Shown here one piece after another: positions 1 to 9,304 of a DNA stretch of 64,000 bases. Position 1 is the first letter of the stretch. Each line of letters starts with the position of its first letter. The stretch is from Duganella sp. 1224 (GTDB taxonomy: Bacteria; Pseudomonadota; Gammaproteobacteria; Burkholderiales; Burkholderiaceae_D). The notes under the pieces were generated by a model. It saw nothing but the letters and a program-made list of their open reading frames with translations, did no database searches and was not told where the DNA came from. The stretch lies in assembly GCF_013408245.1 (NCBI RefSeq), contig NZ_JACBYS010000001.1, forward strand, positions 1,178,001-1,242,000, written 5' to 3'. A program made the translations under genes and the position numbers.

Positions 1-509
1 CGCACCAGCGCCGGCGTGGCGGCGGTCACCAGCGTGCCGCCGGCAAAGGCGAAGATGAAGCGCAGGCCGTTGACGGTCGAGCGTTCCTGCGCGTCCGCCG
101 ACAGCACCCCGGACAGCGCGTTGTAGGGGATGTTGATGCAGGTGTAGCACACCATCATCGCCAGGTAGGTGCCATAGGCCCAGACGATCTTGCCGCCCTC
201 GGACAGGTCGGGCGTGGTGTAGGTGAGGAAGGCGGCGCCGGCCAGCGGCAGCGGCACCCAGATCAGCCACGGACGGAACTTGCCCCAGCGCGTGCTGGTG
301 CGGTCGGCGGCGGCGCCGATCATCGGGTCGGTGAAGGCGTTGACGATTTTGATCGCGAACATCATGGACGCGGCGGCGGCGGCCGAAATGCCAAACACGT
401 CGGTGTAATAGATCAGCAGGAAGGTGGCGATATTGGTCCAGTAGAAATTGAACCCCATGTCGGCCACGCCGTAGCTGATTTTTTCCCGCCAGGTCAGTTG
501 TTTAGTCAC
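1..509 (-). CDS. GPH-family sugar:cation symporter (MFS), 3' part beyond window
   Basis: This is the N-terminal part of an inner-membrane symporter of the glycoside-pentoside-hexuronide:cation family; the C-terminus lies beyond base 1. The start is a GTG at 509 giving TKQLTWREKISYGVADMGFN, followed by the family hallmark of an early Tyr-Gly-x-x-Asp helix, then FAIKIVNAFTDPMIGAAADR, the conserved TM2-3 Asp-Pro loop typical of MelB/YicJ-like carriers. It lies downstream of gluconokinase on the same strand, about 100 bases apart, with an operator-like palindrome between them. It probably imports a sugar or sugar acid under control of the LacI-family repressor at 1249-2277. The substrate cannot be read from the sequence. 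Confidence 0.85.
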   Translation of the reverse strand, partial: MTKQLTWREKISYGVADMGFNFYWTNIATFLLIYYTDVFGISAAAAASMMFAIKIVNAFTDPMIGAAADRTSTRWGKFRPWLIWVPLPLAGAAFLTYTTPDLSEGGKIVWAYGTYLAMMVCYTCINIPYNALSGVLSADAQERSTVNGLRFIFAFAGGTLVTAATPALV

Positions 510-535
510 AATTCGTCTTTACGCGCATGTAAAAG

Positions 536-582
536 CAGGCAGCAAGGGTATCACTGCCTGAACGGAACGTGTTGCCGTTCCG
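536..582 (-). promoter_or_regulatory. two adjacent hairpins in gntK-symporter spacer
   Basis: Two inverted repeats lie between the gluconokinase stop and the symporter start: CAGGCAG (536-542) with CTGCCTG (554-560), and CGGAAC (563-568) with GTTCCG (577-582). In a minus-strand transcript both would fold just before the symporter start. There is no clear U-tract, so an mRNA processing or stability element is as likely as a terminator. Confidence 0.35.
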
Positions 583-597
583 GGGAGAGCCTGGATT

Positions 598-615
598 TGA
601 TAGCGGTAACTATCA
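598..615. promoter_or_regulatory. LacI-family operator-like palindrome upstream of symporter
   Basis: TGATAGCGGTAACTATCA has perfect 6-bp outer arms (TGATAG / CTATCA) and shares TGATAGCGxTAAC with the site at 1122-1135. It overlaps the gluconokinase stop codon and precedes the symporter gene, so it could be the symporter's own operator for the adjacent GntR-like repressor. Confidence 0.6.
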
Positions 616-1116
616 TGTTTGCAGGATCTGCCGCACCAGCTCGGTGGGCGATCCGGCGATGTCGAGCACGATGCCGGCTTCGTCCTCCTGCAGCGGTTCC
701 AGCGCGGCCAGCTGGCTGTCCAGCAGCGAGGTGGGCATGTAGTGATCCTTGCGCGCGGCCATGCGCTCGGCGATCAGTTCACGCGGGCCGGCCAGGTGGG
801 CGAAGCGCAGCTCGGGGTCGGCGCTGCGCAGCAGGTCGCGGTAGCGGCGTTTGAGCGACGAGCAGGACAGCACCAGGCCGCTGCCGCGCACACGGGCGTC
901 GTGGATCTCCTTGTGCAGCGCCTGCAGCCAGTCGGCGCGGTCGGCGTCGGTCAGGGGCACGCCGGCGGTCATCTTGGCAACGTTTGCATAAGAGTGGTAA
1001 GCATCGCCTTCGAGGAAGGGCACGTCCAGCGCGCCGGCCAGCTGCAGCCCAATCGAACTCTTGCCGCAGCCGCTGACGCCCATCACCACCCAACGGGCTT
1101 GTGTATTTTTATTCAT
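613..1116 (-). CDS. gntK: gluconokinase
   Basis: Cytoplasmic kinase that phosphorylates D-gluconate to 6-phosphogluconate for the Entner-Doudoroff or pentose phosphate route. The 167-residue length is normal for the family. A P-loop GVSGCGKSS lies near residue 14, followed by FLEGDAYHSYANVAKM, the gluconate-binding stretch, and later VLSCSSLKRRYRDLLR and RKDHYMPTSLLDSQ, all typical of bacterial GntK. I chose the ATG at 1116 because upstream in-frame residues (MLYIFF...) do not match the family and would place the operator inside the gene. It sits between a sugar symporter and a GntR-like LacI repressor, with an operator-like palindrome just upstream of its start. It could finish the periplasmic glucose oxidation begun by the PQQ dehydrogenase at 11.6-14 kb. 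Confidence 0.95.
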   Translation of the reverse strand: MNKNTQARWVVMGVSGCGKSSIGLQLAGALDVPFLEGDAYHSYANVAKMTAGVPLTDADRADWLQALHKEIHDARVRGSGLVLSCSSLKRRYRDLLRSADPELRFAHLAGPRELIAERMAARKDHYMPTSLLDSQLAALEPLQEDEAGIVLDIAGSPTELVRQILQT

Positions 1117-1121
1117 AGGAA

Positions 1122-1135
1122 TGATAGCGCTAACA
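1122..1135. promoter_or_regulatory. LacI-family operator at gntK promoter
   Basis: TGATAGCGCTAACA is a near-perfect palindrome with the central CG typical of LacI-family operators. It lies six bases upstream of the gluconokinase ATG, where a bound repressor would block transcription. Its core recurs at 598-615 and 2298-2311. Confidence 0.65.
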
Positions 1136-1248
1136 GGTACGGCGAGTTTAGACGGATTGAAAAAAATGTAAAGCATTATCGATGGTGCGGCGCAACAGCC
1201 GGGCTCGCTGCCGTCGGCGGTGCCGGCGATGGTTCCGCTCGCGTACGC

Positions 1249-2277
1249 TCAAGCGCTCTCGCGCGCCATCAGCGTGAAGCCGAGGTCGATCTGGCGGTTG
1301 GGCGGCGTGTCGCCCTTGATGACCGAGCGCAGCAGGGCGGCCGCCTCGTAACCGATGCGGTAGCGCGGCGTGCCGATCGTGGTCAGCGACGGATTCATCC
1401 AGGCCGATGCCGGCAAGTCGTTGAAGCCGCAAATCGCCAGTTGCGTCGGCACGGCGATGCCGCGCCGCTGGCATTGGTAAATGGCGCCATGCGCCAGGTC
1501 GTCGTTGCAGCAGAAGATGGCGTCGCAGTCGGGCGCCTGCGCCAGCATGCGGCCCAGCAGCTCGGCGCCGAGGGCGATGGTGGACGGTTCGGCCACCATC
1601 ACCTCCAGCCGGGCGTCGGCCAGGCCGGCTTCATGCATCGCCTTGCGGTAGCCCTCGGCGCGGCGCAGCGTGCGCTCGTCCAGCTGGGCGCCGATGAAAC
1701 CGATGCGCTGGTGGCCTTTTTCCAGCAGATAGCGGGTCATCGCGTGGCCGGCCTGGAATTGCGAGAATCCGACCGTCAGCTGCTCGGGATCGGTCGACAT
1801 GTCCATCATCGACACCACCGGCATGCGCAAGGTGGACAGGATCTGCTGCACCCGCGGGCTGTGGGTCAGGCCGGACAACAGCATGCCATCGGGATTCGAC
1901 TGCAGGTAGGTGTTGATCAGCTTTTCCTCTTCCTTGTCGGAATAGCGGGTATTGCCGATCAGGATCTGGTAATCATCGGCGTCCAGCGCGTCCTGGATGC
2001 CGGCCAGCACCTCGGTGAACACGGCGTTGGACAGCGACGGCACCAGTACCGCAATCACCTTCGACTGCGACGACGCCAGCGCCCGCGCGGCGCGGTTGGG
2101 CACGTAGCCCAGCTCGGCCACCGCCTTCTCAACGCGGTCGCGCAACGCCTGCGACACCATCTCCGGCTGGGTGATGGCGCGCGACGCGGTCATGGTCGCT
2201 ACGCCGGCCTTGTTGGCCACCATCGCCAGAGTGATACGGCCGCTGGCGCGGCTCCTGCCCGCTTGTGTCTTCGTCAT
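1249..2277 (-). CDS. LacI-family repressor, GntR-like (gluconate utilisation)
   Basis: Cytoplasmic one-component transcription factor of 342 residues. The N-terminal LacI helix-turn-helix reads ITLAMVANKAGVATMTASRA with the hinge LGYVPNRAARALAS, followed by a periplasmic-binding-like sensor domain (VIAVLVPSLSNAVFTEVLAG onward) containing FCCNDDLAHGA and ICGFNDLPASAWMNPSLTT. The order and wording resemble E. coli GntR more than LacI or PurR. ATG 2277 is chosen because the HTH starts 14 residues later and longer forms run through its own operator-like site at 2298-2311. It most likely represses gntK and the symporter and is released by gluconate or its phosphate. The ligand is inferred from context only. 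Confidence 0.9.
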   Translation of the reverse strand: MTKTQAGRSRASGRITLAMVANKAGVATMTASRAITQPEMVSQALRDRVEKAVAELGYVPNRAARALASSQSKVIAVLVPSLSNAVFTEVLAGIQDALDADDYQILIGNTRYSDKEEEKLINTYLQSNPDGMLLSGLTHSPRVQQILSTLRMPVVSMMDMSTDPEQLTVGFSQFQAGHAMTRYLLEKGHQRIGFIGAQLDERTLRRAEGYRKAMHEAGLADARLEVMVAEPSTIALGAELLGRMLAQAPDCDAIFCCNDDLAHGAIYQCQRRGIAVPTQLAICGFNDLPASAWMNPSLTTIGTPRYRIGYEAAALLRSVIKGDTPPNRQIDLGFTLMARESA

Positions 2278-2297
2278 TGCTGCAACATGAATGATAT

Positions 2298-2311
2298 TGA
2301 TAGCGATATCA
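2298..2311. promoter_or_regulatory. LacI-family operator upstream of the repressor gene
   Basis: TGATAGCGATATCA shares TGATAGCG with the other two sites and has matching outer TGATA / TATCA arms. Its place 21 bases upstream of the repressor ATG suggests autoregulation. Confidence 0.55.
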
Positions 2312-2340
2312 TACGGCAGCCAAGCCGAAAGAGAGAGCAT

Positions 2341-2835
2341 TTATTTGCATTCGGCCAACACCGCTTGCGTATTTTTACGCAATTCCTCGCGCTGGGCGTC
2401 GTCCATGAAGCTGCGTTCGCCATTTTTATCGAAGGTGCTTAGCCGCACGCCCTGGTCCAGCGCCTGCTGGTTTTTACGTGCCGCGTCGCAGCGGGAAGTC
2501 TGATCGGCCTTGCGCCTGGCCTCGTCGGCGGCACGCTGGGCGGATTCGGCGGCGGCCAGCTTGCGCTGTTTAAAATCCTCGTTGCGCTCTGTCAACGTCG
2601 GCGCCGGTGACGGTGTCGGCTGCGCGCTGTCGCCGGACTCCGTCGCGGCCGGCGCATACGGATTGAACAACGGCTTGCCCGGCGCCTTCAAGATGCGCTT
2701 TTCCGGAATGCCGGGCGGCGGCGGCCGGTCGGACAACTGCTTGACGCCTTTGTCGTCGATCCAGATGTACTGCGCCAGCGACAGTGGCGCGGCCGCCAGC
2801 AGCAGGGCGGCAAGCAGGATATGGCGGTGATTCAT
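2341..2835 (-). CDS. DUF4124-domain exported protein
   Basis: A 164-residue protein with a signal peptide (MNHRHILLAALLLAAAPLSLA) followed at once by a DUF4124 segment, QYIWIDDKGVKQLSDRPPPP. The domain is common in periplasmic proteins of betaproteobacteria and has no assigned biochemical role. The remainder is Pro/Ala-rich, then charged and helical (residues about 85-160), probably coiled coil. I start at ATG 2835 because the preceding in-frame residues would bury the signal peptide. It begins 64 bases upstream of the LacI-type gene on the same strand, but no functional link is evident. Confidence 0.8.
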   Translation of the reverse strand: MNHRHILLAALLLAAAPLSLAQYIWIDDKGVKQLSDRPPPPGIPEKRILKAPGKPLFNPYAPAATESGDSAQPTPSPAPTLTERNEDFKQRKLAAAESAQRAADEARRKADQTSRCDAARKNQQALDQGVRLSTFDKNGERSFMDDAQREELRKNTQAVLAECK

Positions 2836-3156
2836 ACGGCGCTCCAGTAAGGCATGCACCGATTTCGCCATGATTCATAGCAACTGTCAATCAATCCGTG
2901 GCGCTCAATGGGCGTTGCGAGCAATTAAGTACGAGGCCAACCTCAGCATCGCCGAAAGTGGAAAAGCGTCTGATCGTTTGGCCGAGCAGCCATCCTACAT
3001 GCCACCACCACCCCATTCCACGCTCTACGTGAACAACAAGGTTACGAATGCGACGATCTACCTCGACTACGGCGCATACATCGAGGATGGGATTCATGCG
3101 TCGCAGATCGCTGCCGTGTCGATGCAGACCGTCTGCGCGCCGCCAGCAATATGGGC
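2836..3156. other. 321-bp stretch without a recognisable gene
   Basis: Short open frames exist on both strands (for example the plus-strand peptide part STLYVNNKVTNATIYLDYG), but none has a ribosome-binding site, family resemblance or acceptable codon pattern. It may hold a decayed gene; nothing can be named. Confidence 0.3.
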
Positions 3157-3187
3157 AAAAAGCCCCGAGCGGCTCTTCAGAGGGCTT
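3157..3187 (-). terminator. terminator of the PEP-CTERM gene
   Basis: On the minus strand AAGCCC and GGGCTT pair around a loop that contains a smaller GAGC/GCTC stem, followed by a short T run. It starts a few bases past the stop of the gene at 3191-3709. Confidence 0.55.
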
Positions 3188-3190
3188 CGC

Positions 3191-3709
3191 TTACAGCTGC
3201 TTGCGGCGCAGTGTCACAGCGCCCACCAGGCCCAAGCCGGCCACCAGCATCGCATAGGTTTCAGGTTCTGGAACGGCGTTGATGTCCCGCAATTGCCAGT
3301 TATTACCGTTATCATACATTTGCGTTAGTAAATAATAATCTGGGATCACTTGATACTTAGGATCCAAAGATGAATCGTAGAGGTTAACCATACTGAGGTA
3401 ATCAGGATAAGCTCCCCCCGCGTAAAATTGAAAAACAAAATCAGGACCGGCGCCGACGTAGAAGTTGTTACGTTTTCCGTTAGAGGACACCTCTCCTGCA
3501 ATTTCTAAGTGGCCGCTTTTCTGTACGCCATCGACGAAAACTGACGGATTGGAAAGGTCTGTAACAAGACCGTCGATCGGCGTCCCGTCAAATTGACCGC
3601 TAACGACAATGCCAATATTGAAGGTGAATGAGAAGCTGTATGTGTTCGCTTGTGCGGCGGTCGACAAAAGCGCAAAAAGCAACGGCACTGCCTGGAAGAG
3701 CATTTTCAT
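3191..3709 (-). CDS. PEP-CTERM sorted exported protein
   Basis: A 172-residue protein with an N-terminal signal peptide (MKMLFQAVPLLFALLSTAAQA), a beta-rich body without recognised catalytic motifs, and a C-terminal sorting tail: VPEPETYAMLVAGLGLVGAV then RRKQL. This tail is cleaved by the exosortase system that places proteins at the surface or in exopolysaccharide. ATG 3709 is preceded by a strong AGGGGG ribosome-binding site. The body is clearly more AT-rich than neighbouring genes and lies next to decayed mobile DNA, so acquisition by transfer is possible. No exosortase gene is present in this window. Confidence 0.85.
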   Translation of the reverse strand: MKMLFQAVPLLFALLSTAAQANTYSFSFTFNIGIVVSGQFDGTPIDGLVTDLSNPSVFVDGVQKSGHLEIAGEVSSNGKRNNFYVGAGPDFVFQFYAGGAYPDYLSMVNLYDSSLDPKYQVIPDYYLLTQMYDNGNNWQLRDINAVPEPETYAMLVAGLGLVGAVTLRRKQL

Positions 3710-3803
3710 ATGAGTACCCCCTAGTGGTGTATATATTGGCAACAATTCATTCTACATGCTAAATTGCAAACTTGTTGGCAATATTTTATTTTGGCTGTGA
3801 ATT

Positions 3804-4092
3804 TTGCTTGTAATTGAAACCGGCTTGGGTCCACCTGATGCTGTAAGCTACGCCAGTGTCGCCGCCGCCGATGCGCGCTGCACCGCCCTCGGAGTGGCTG
3901 ACTGGGCCCCGCGCGCCGACGCCGAGAAGGAGGTGGCGCTGCGCCGGGCAACCCAGTTCATGCTGGCCAACTACCGCCAGCGCTGGGCGGGCCGCCGCGT
4001 GTACCAGGCGCAGGCGCTGGACTGGCCGCCGCGTGTACCAGGCGCAGGCGCTGTACTGGCCGCGCGACGACGTCATGCGGCACGATCATTAG
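3804..4092 (+). pseudogene. relic of a phage DnaT-like / head-tail connector-type protein
   Basis: The translated start LVIETGLGPPDAVSYASVAA, then DAEKEVALRRATQFMLANY and RRVYQAQALDWP, is the usual pattern of a small phage morphogenesis-region protein annotated as DnaT-like (VETG..PDA.SY.S...AD....., then Q.L.WPR). The frame breaks at a 34-bp tandem duplication (3990-4057): the family motif continues in a different frame as RRVYQAQALYWPRDDV and stops at 4092. The start would be TTG with no clear ribosome-binding site. No other virion genes flank it. The family assignment is from memory of typical sequences; the breakage is seen directly. Confidence 0.6.
3990..4057. repeat. 34-bp tandem duplication
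   Basis: Two head-to-tail 34-base copies (3990-4023 and 4024-4057) beginning GGCCGCCGCGTGTACC differ at a single base near the end. Because 34 is not a multiple of three, the second copy shifts the reading frame of the DnaT-like gene it lies in. Confidence 0.9.
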
Positions 4093-4505
4093 CGTGCGCT
4101 TTTCGTCCCCCGGCTTGCGAAGCGCCGCATCAGCGGATGGTCATCCGCGTTGATCGTCAGCTGCGTAAAGCTGAGCTATGAGCCAGCCTCGCCGTCCCAT
4201 TAGCGCAATAGCCCGGCCACGGCGAACATCGATTCGTCTGCGCCAATACGCCAGCGCACGGGCTTGCCGCTTTCGTAGTTCGGTTCGTAGAAGGTGGTCA
4301 TCGGCATCAGGCACAGCTGCGACTTCGTCCACGCGCCAGAGAAGGACCGCAGCCGACCGACGGTCTCGGCGCGCCCGTTCTTCGTGTCGAATGGGCGAAC
4401 GCCTGGCGGGATGCGCTTGCGCGGCACCATGCCGTAGCTGGCTACCAAGCCTTCGCGCTGGCCGCCGGCGCCCGGCGCACGGTGGGCGCGCCAGAGTCCT
4501 TCCAC
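4062..4505 (-). pseudogene. SRAP (HMCES/YedK-type) peptidase pseudogene
   Basis: Reading the minus strand gives ASYGMVPRKRIPPGVRPFDT, NGRAETVGRLRSFSG, MPMTTFYEPNYESGKPVRW, and later SFTQLTINADDHPLMRRF and KPGDEKRTLMIVPHDV. These are successive blocks of SOS-response-associated peptidases, which crosslink to abasic sites in single-stranded DNA. The gene is broken: a TAA at 4200-4202, a TAG at 4176-4178, and a one-base shift in the C run at 4107-4111. The N-terminus with the catalytic Cys2 (MCG...) is absent. The SRAP remnant abuts the DnaT-like relic tail to tail, suggesting both belonged to one decayed mobile element. Confidence 0.75.
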
Positions 4506-4626
4506 GTCTCAGTCTTCCAGAAGCCGGCGTCGTGCAGCTCGATGATCACGCCCATCGTCGTCTCCAGCGCGATTCCTTTGCAGGCTTAATGTCGTATATG
4601 TGTGCAGTATCGGATCCGGGGAAATA

Positions 4627-4956
4627 ATGAAGGTTTGGGCATCGAGGCGGCGGGAGAACGGATATGCGCTAGCTGCGGCAGTGCGGGCGGTCGACGGCAC
4701 CTCGTTGCTGGAGCTGGTGGTGGTCGAGGTCGCGCTCGACGGCGACCGGCGCCCGTCAAAGATTGCGCGACTGATGCCGATCAGCGAACAGCGGATTCTT
4801 GTCCAGCTTCTGCAGCCGAAGCTGGTGAAGCTGCAGGGAGGGACGTTGGTGCTCAGCGGTATTGAGGAGCTGCGACAAAGCGGCGACCGCCCGCGCGGAC
4901 TGGCGCAAACGTGGGTCTGCCAGTCGCGGATGCCCGGCGGTCGACTGCCACATTAA
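4627..4956 (+). CDS. hypothetical protein, 109 aa, in mobile-element scar
   Basis: The protein begins MKVWASRRRENGYALAAAVR and continues with a hydrophobic-charged alternation (LLELVVVEVALDGDRRPSKI, then LVQLLQPKLVKLQGGTLVLS). I recognise no family. It resembles short orphan proteins found in integrated phages. ATG 4627 has GGGG at a suitable distance upstream. The stop at 4954-4956 lies four bases before the next small start, so the two could be translated together. Its location beside two pseudogenes makes decay or non-function possible. Confidence 0.45.
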   Translation: MKVWASRRRENGYALAAAVRAVDGTSLLELVVVEVALDGDRRPSKIARLMPISEQRILVQLLQPKLVKLQGGTLVLSGIEELRQSGDRPRGLAQTWVCQSRMPGGRLPH

Positions 4957-4960
4957 GTGG

Positions 4961-5110
4961 ATGTCTGATGAAGCCTTCGAGCTCGGCGGGTTACGGGTCT
5001 GGGACGCACATGGCGAACAGCCCGAGCGCCTGGAGCGCGCCGGATGGCTGGTGGAGATCGACATCAAGGAGCGGGAACTGACCAAGCGTGAGGCGCGCAT
5101 GCTGCGGTAG
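4961..5110 (+). CDS. hypothetical small protein, 49 aa
   Basis: A 49-residue acidic-basic peptide, starting MSDEAFELGGLRVWDAHGEQ and ending EIDIKERELTKREARMLR. No family recognised. It begins four bases after the preceding stop. It may be an independent small gene, or the true C-terminal part of the preceding product displaced by a frameshift. Confidence 0.35.
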   Translation: MSDEAFELGGLRVWDAHGEQPERLERAGWLVEIDIKERELTKREARMLR

Positions 5111-6801
<1,691 letters not shown>

Positions 6802-6812
6802 GCGATCCTTGC

Positions 6813-6838
6813 AAACGCCGGCCGACGCCGGCGTTTTT
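6813..6838 (+). terminator. terminator between guaB and guaA
   Basis: AAACGCCGGC and GCCGGCGTTT pair perfectly around a four-base loop CGAC and run into TTT. It lies 12 bases past the guaB stop and may attenuate transcription into guaA. Confidence 0.8.
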
Positions 6839-6863
6839 CTATATTCAACCTGGTTCAGACTCC

Positions 6864-8474
6864 ATGCACTCTAAAATCCTCATTCTCGATTTCGGCTCCC
6901 AAGTGACCCAGCTGATCGCGCGCCGCGTGCGCGACGCCGGCGTGTTCTCGGAAGTGTATCCGTATGACGTCAGCGACGAATTCGTGCGCAATTACGGCGC
7001 CGCCGGCGTGATCCTGTCGGGCAGCCACAGCTCCACGCTGGAAGGCGACGCGCCGCGCGCGCCGGACGCCGTGTTCGACCTGGGCGTGCCGGTGCTCGGC
7101 ATCTGCTACGGCATGCAGACCATGGCCGCGCAACTGGGCGGCAAGGTCGAGAACGGCAAGGTGCGGGAATTCGGCTATGCCGAGGTGCGCGCGCGCAACC
7201 ACACCAAGCTGCTGGACGGCATCGTCGACTTCGTCACCGACGAAGGCCACGGCATGCAAAAGGTCTGGATGAGCCACGGCGACAAGGTGCTGGACATGCC
7301 GCCGGGCTTCGTGCTGATGGGCGACACGCCATCGTGCCCGATCGCCGCCATGGCCAACGAGGAGAAGCGTTTCTACGGCGTGCAGTGGCACCCGGAAGTC
7401 ACGCACACGGTGCAGGGCAAGGTCATGCTGAGCCGCTTCGTGCACGAAATCTGCGGCTGCAAGTCGGACTGGAACATGCCGGACTACATCTCGGAAGCGG
7501 TCGAGAAAATCCGCGCGCAGGTGGGCACGGATGAGGTGATCCTGGGCCTGTCGGGCGGCGTCGACTCGTCGGTGGCGGCGGCGCTGATCCACCGCGCCAT
7601 CGGCGACCAGCTGACCTGCGTGTTCGTCGACCACGGCCTGCTGCGCCTGAACGAAGGCAAGATGGTCATGGACATGTTCGCCAAAAACCTGGGCGTCAAG
7701 GTGATCCGCATCGACGCCGAAGACCAGTTCATGGGCCACCTGGCCGGCGTCTCCGATCCCGAGCAAAAGCGCAAGATCATCGGCCGCGAGTTCGTTGAAG
7801 TGTTCGACCGCGAATCGGGCAAGCTGGTCAACGCCAAGTGGCTGGCGCAGGGCACCATCTACCCGGACGTGATCGAGTCGGCTGGCAAGGGCAAGAAGGG
7901 CCAGACCATCAAGTCGCACCACAACGTCGGCGGCCTGCCGGAGCACATGAAGCTGCAGTTGCTGGAGCCGCTGCGCGAACTGTTCAAGGACGAAGTGCGC
8001 AAGCTGGGCGTGGCGCTGGGCCTGCCGCATGACATGGTCTACCGCCATCCGTTCCCGGGTCCTGGCCTGGGCGTGCGCATCCTGGGCGAAGTCAAGAAGG
8101 AATACGCCGACCTGCTGCGCCAGGCCGACGCCATCTTCATCGAAGAACTGCGCAACACGCCGTACGAGGCGACCGTGGTGCCGGGCTTCGATCAGGACGC
8201 CGTGCCGCGGAACTGGTACGAGGCGACCTCGCAGGCGTTCGCCGTGTTCTTGCCGGTCAAATCGGTCGGCGTGATGGGCGACGGCCGCACCTACGAATAC
8301 GTGGTGGCGCTGCGCGCCGTGCAGACCCAGGACTTCATGACCGCGCACTGGGCGCACCTGCCGCATGCGCTGCTGGGCAAGGTGTCCAATCGCATCATCA
8401 ACGAAGTGCGTGGTATCAACCGCGTGGTGTATGACATCAGCGGCAAGCCGCCCGCGACCATCGAGTGGGAATGA
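6864..8474 (+). CDS. guaA: GMP synthase (glutamine-hydrolysing)
   Basis: Converts XMP, ATP and glutamine to GMP. The N-terminal class I amidotransferase domain has the nucleophile motif GICYGMQ near residue 83 and the His-Glu pair in WHPEVTHT near residue 176. The ATP-pyrophosphatase domain has the PP-loop [12 protein letters not shown] near residue 228, and the C-terminal dimerisation domain ends [20 protein letters not shown] then IEWE. The 536-residue length is normal. It follows guaB and ends before a strong hairpin at 8512-8553. Confidence 0.99.
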   Translation: MHSKILILDFGSQVTQLIARRVRDAGVFSEVYPYDVSDEFVRNYGAAGVILSGSHSSTLEGDAPRAPDAVFDLGVPVLGICYGMQTMAAQLGGKVENGKVREFGYAEVRARNHTKLLDGIVDFVTDEGHGMQKVWMSHGDKVLDMPPGFVLMGDTPSCPIAAMANEEKRFYGVQWHPEVTHTVQGKVMLSRFVHEICGCKSDWNMPDYISEAVEKIRAQVGTDEVILGLSGGVDSSVAAALIHRAIGDQLTCVFVDHGLLRLNEGKMVMDMFAKNLGVKVIRIDAEDQFMGHLAGVSDPEQKRKIIGREFVEVFDRESGKLVNAKWLAQGTIYPDVIESAGKGKKGQTIKSHHNVGGLPEHMKLQLLEPLRELFKDEVRKLGVALGLPHDMVYRHPFPGPGLGVRILGEVKKEYADLLRQADAIFIEELRNTPYEATVVPGFDQDAVPRNWYEATSQAFAVFLPVKSVGVMGDGRTYEYVVALRAVQTQDFMTAHWAHLPHALLGKVSNRIINEVRGINRVVYDISGKPPATIEWE

Positions 8475-8511
8475 GCCAGTTTTTAACCCATTGATTTAAT
8501 TGAGTTAAATG

Positions 8512-8553
8512 AATGTCATTGATGATCTTGGTTGGGTCATCAATGACATTTTT
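8512..8553 (+). terminator. guaA terminator
   Basis: A 14-bp perfect stem (AATGTCATTGATGA with TCATCAATGACATT) surrounds an 11-base loop and is followed by TTT. It separates guaA from the TetR gene. Confidence 0.8.
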
Positions 8554-8617
8554 CATGGAAGGCTGTCTGCGTTTAGCTGGAATAAAAGGCTTGAAGCGTG
8601 TCTTTAGAAATTGGTAT

Positions 8618-8631
8618 ATGATGATCATCAT
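8618..8631. promoter_or_regulatory. TetR operator overlapping its own start codon
   Basis: ATGATGATCATCAT is a 14-bp perfect palindrome that includes the first two bases of the TetR gene's ATG at 8630. The same core occurs upstream of the next gene at 9259-9276, pointing to autorepression plus control of the SDR operon. Confidence 0.75.
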
Positions 8632-9238
8632 GCGCAACAAAACCCCCAATCAGAAGTTCTTAAACCGCAAAGAAGAAACGCACGAGCGTATCGTGGAAGT
8701 TGCGGCTCGTGCCATTCGCCGCACCGGCTATGGCGGTACTGGTGTCGCAGACATCATGAAAGAAGCCGGCCTGACGCATGGCGGCTTCTACGCGCACTTC
8801 GATTCTCGGGATGCGCTGCTGGCGGAAGCCGGGGATCGCGCTGGTGCCGAGTCGGTAGCGTTGGCGGCGCGCGTGGCGGCGGCGGCTCCCCCTGGGCTTG
8901 CGTTGCAGGCCATGATGCAGGCCTATTTGTCTCCGGAGCACATCGCGGCGATTGAAACAGGGTGCCCCGTTTCGGCGTTGGGGTCGGAAATGCCACGGCA
9001 AGCACCGGAGGTGCGGCGGGCGGCGACCATCCACATTAAGGAAATGATTGACTTATTCGCGCGTCAATTGCCGAATTGGGGGCAGCCCCAGGCGCACGAA
9101 CAGGCAATGGCGCTGGTGTGCGGCTTGATCGGTACGACGATGGTGGCGCGTGCTGTCGACGATCCGAAGTTGTCGCAAGCGTTGTGTGCCGCCGCGCTAA
9201 AACAATTTTCGCTGGTCGCCGGCTCAAGGGTTGATTAG
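8630..9238 (+). CDS. TetR/AcrR-family repressor
   Basis: A 202-residue regulator. The N-terminal HTH is ERIVEVAARAIRRTGYGG, then VADIMKEAGLTHGGFYAHF, the wording typical of the TetR branch that controls neighbouring oxidoreductases. The C-terminal ligand domain ends with ALVCGLIGTTMVARAVDD. ATG 8630 is preferred over longer forms because those would read through the operator and guaA terminator region. It is followed 66 bases later by an SDR and then an MDR gene on the same strand, whose promoter carries the same palindrome, so these two enzymes are the probable targets. Inducer unknown; an electrophile or quinone-like compound would fit. Confidence 0.9.
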   Translation: MRNKTPNQKFLNRKEETHERIVEVAARAIRRTGYGGTGVADIMKEAGLTHGGFYAHFDSRDALLAEAGDRAGAESVALAARVAAAAPPGLALQAMMQAYLSPEHIAAIETGCPVSALGSEMPRQAPEVRRAATIHIKEMIDLFARQLPNWGQPQAHEQAMALVCGLIGTTMVARAVDDPKLSQALCAAALKQFSLVAGSRVD

Positions 9239-9258
9239 GCATTTTTTTTTACCCATGA

Positions 9259-9276
9259 ATATGATGGTCATCATAT
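9259..9276. promoter_or_regulatory. TetR operator upstream of SDR gene
   Basis: ATATGATG-GT-CATCATAT: perfect 8-bp arms around a two-base spacer, sharing ATGATG/CATCAT with the site at 8618-8631. It lies 28 bases before the SDR start. Confidence 0.75.
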
Positions 9277-9304
9277 TTTAAATTTGATCCCGAGGGGAAG
9301 CTGT

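Noticed and set aside
2870..3328. 152-codon plus-strand open frame after the DUF4124 gene
   Set aside because: It overlaps the supported PEP-CTERM gene and its terminator, lacks a translation start signal, and shows no family pattern.
3990..4057. Start of a CRISPR array
   Set aside because: The two 34-base copies are directly adjacent without spacers and there are only two; no cas genes occur.
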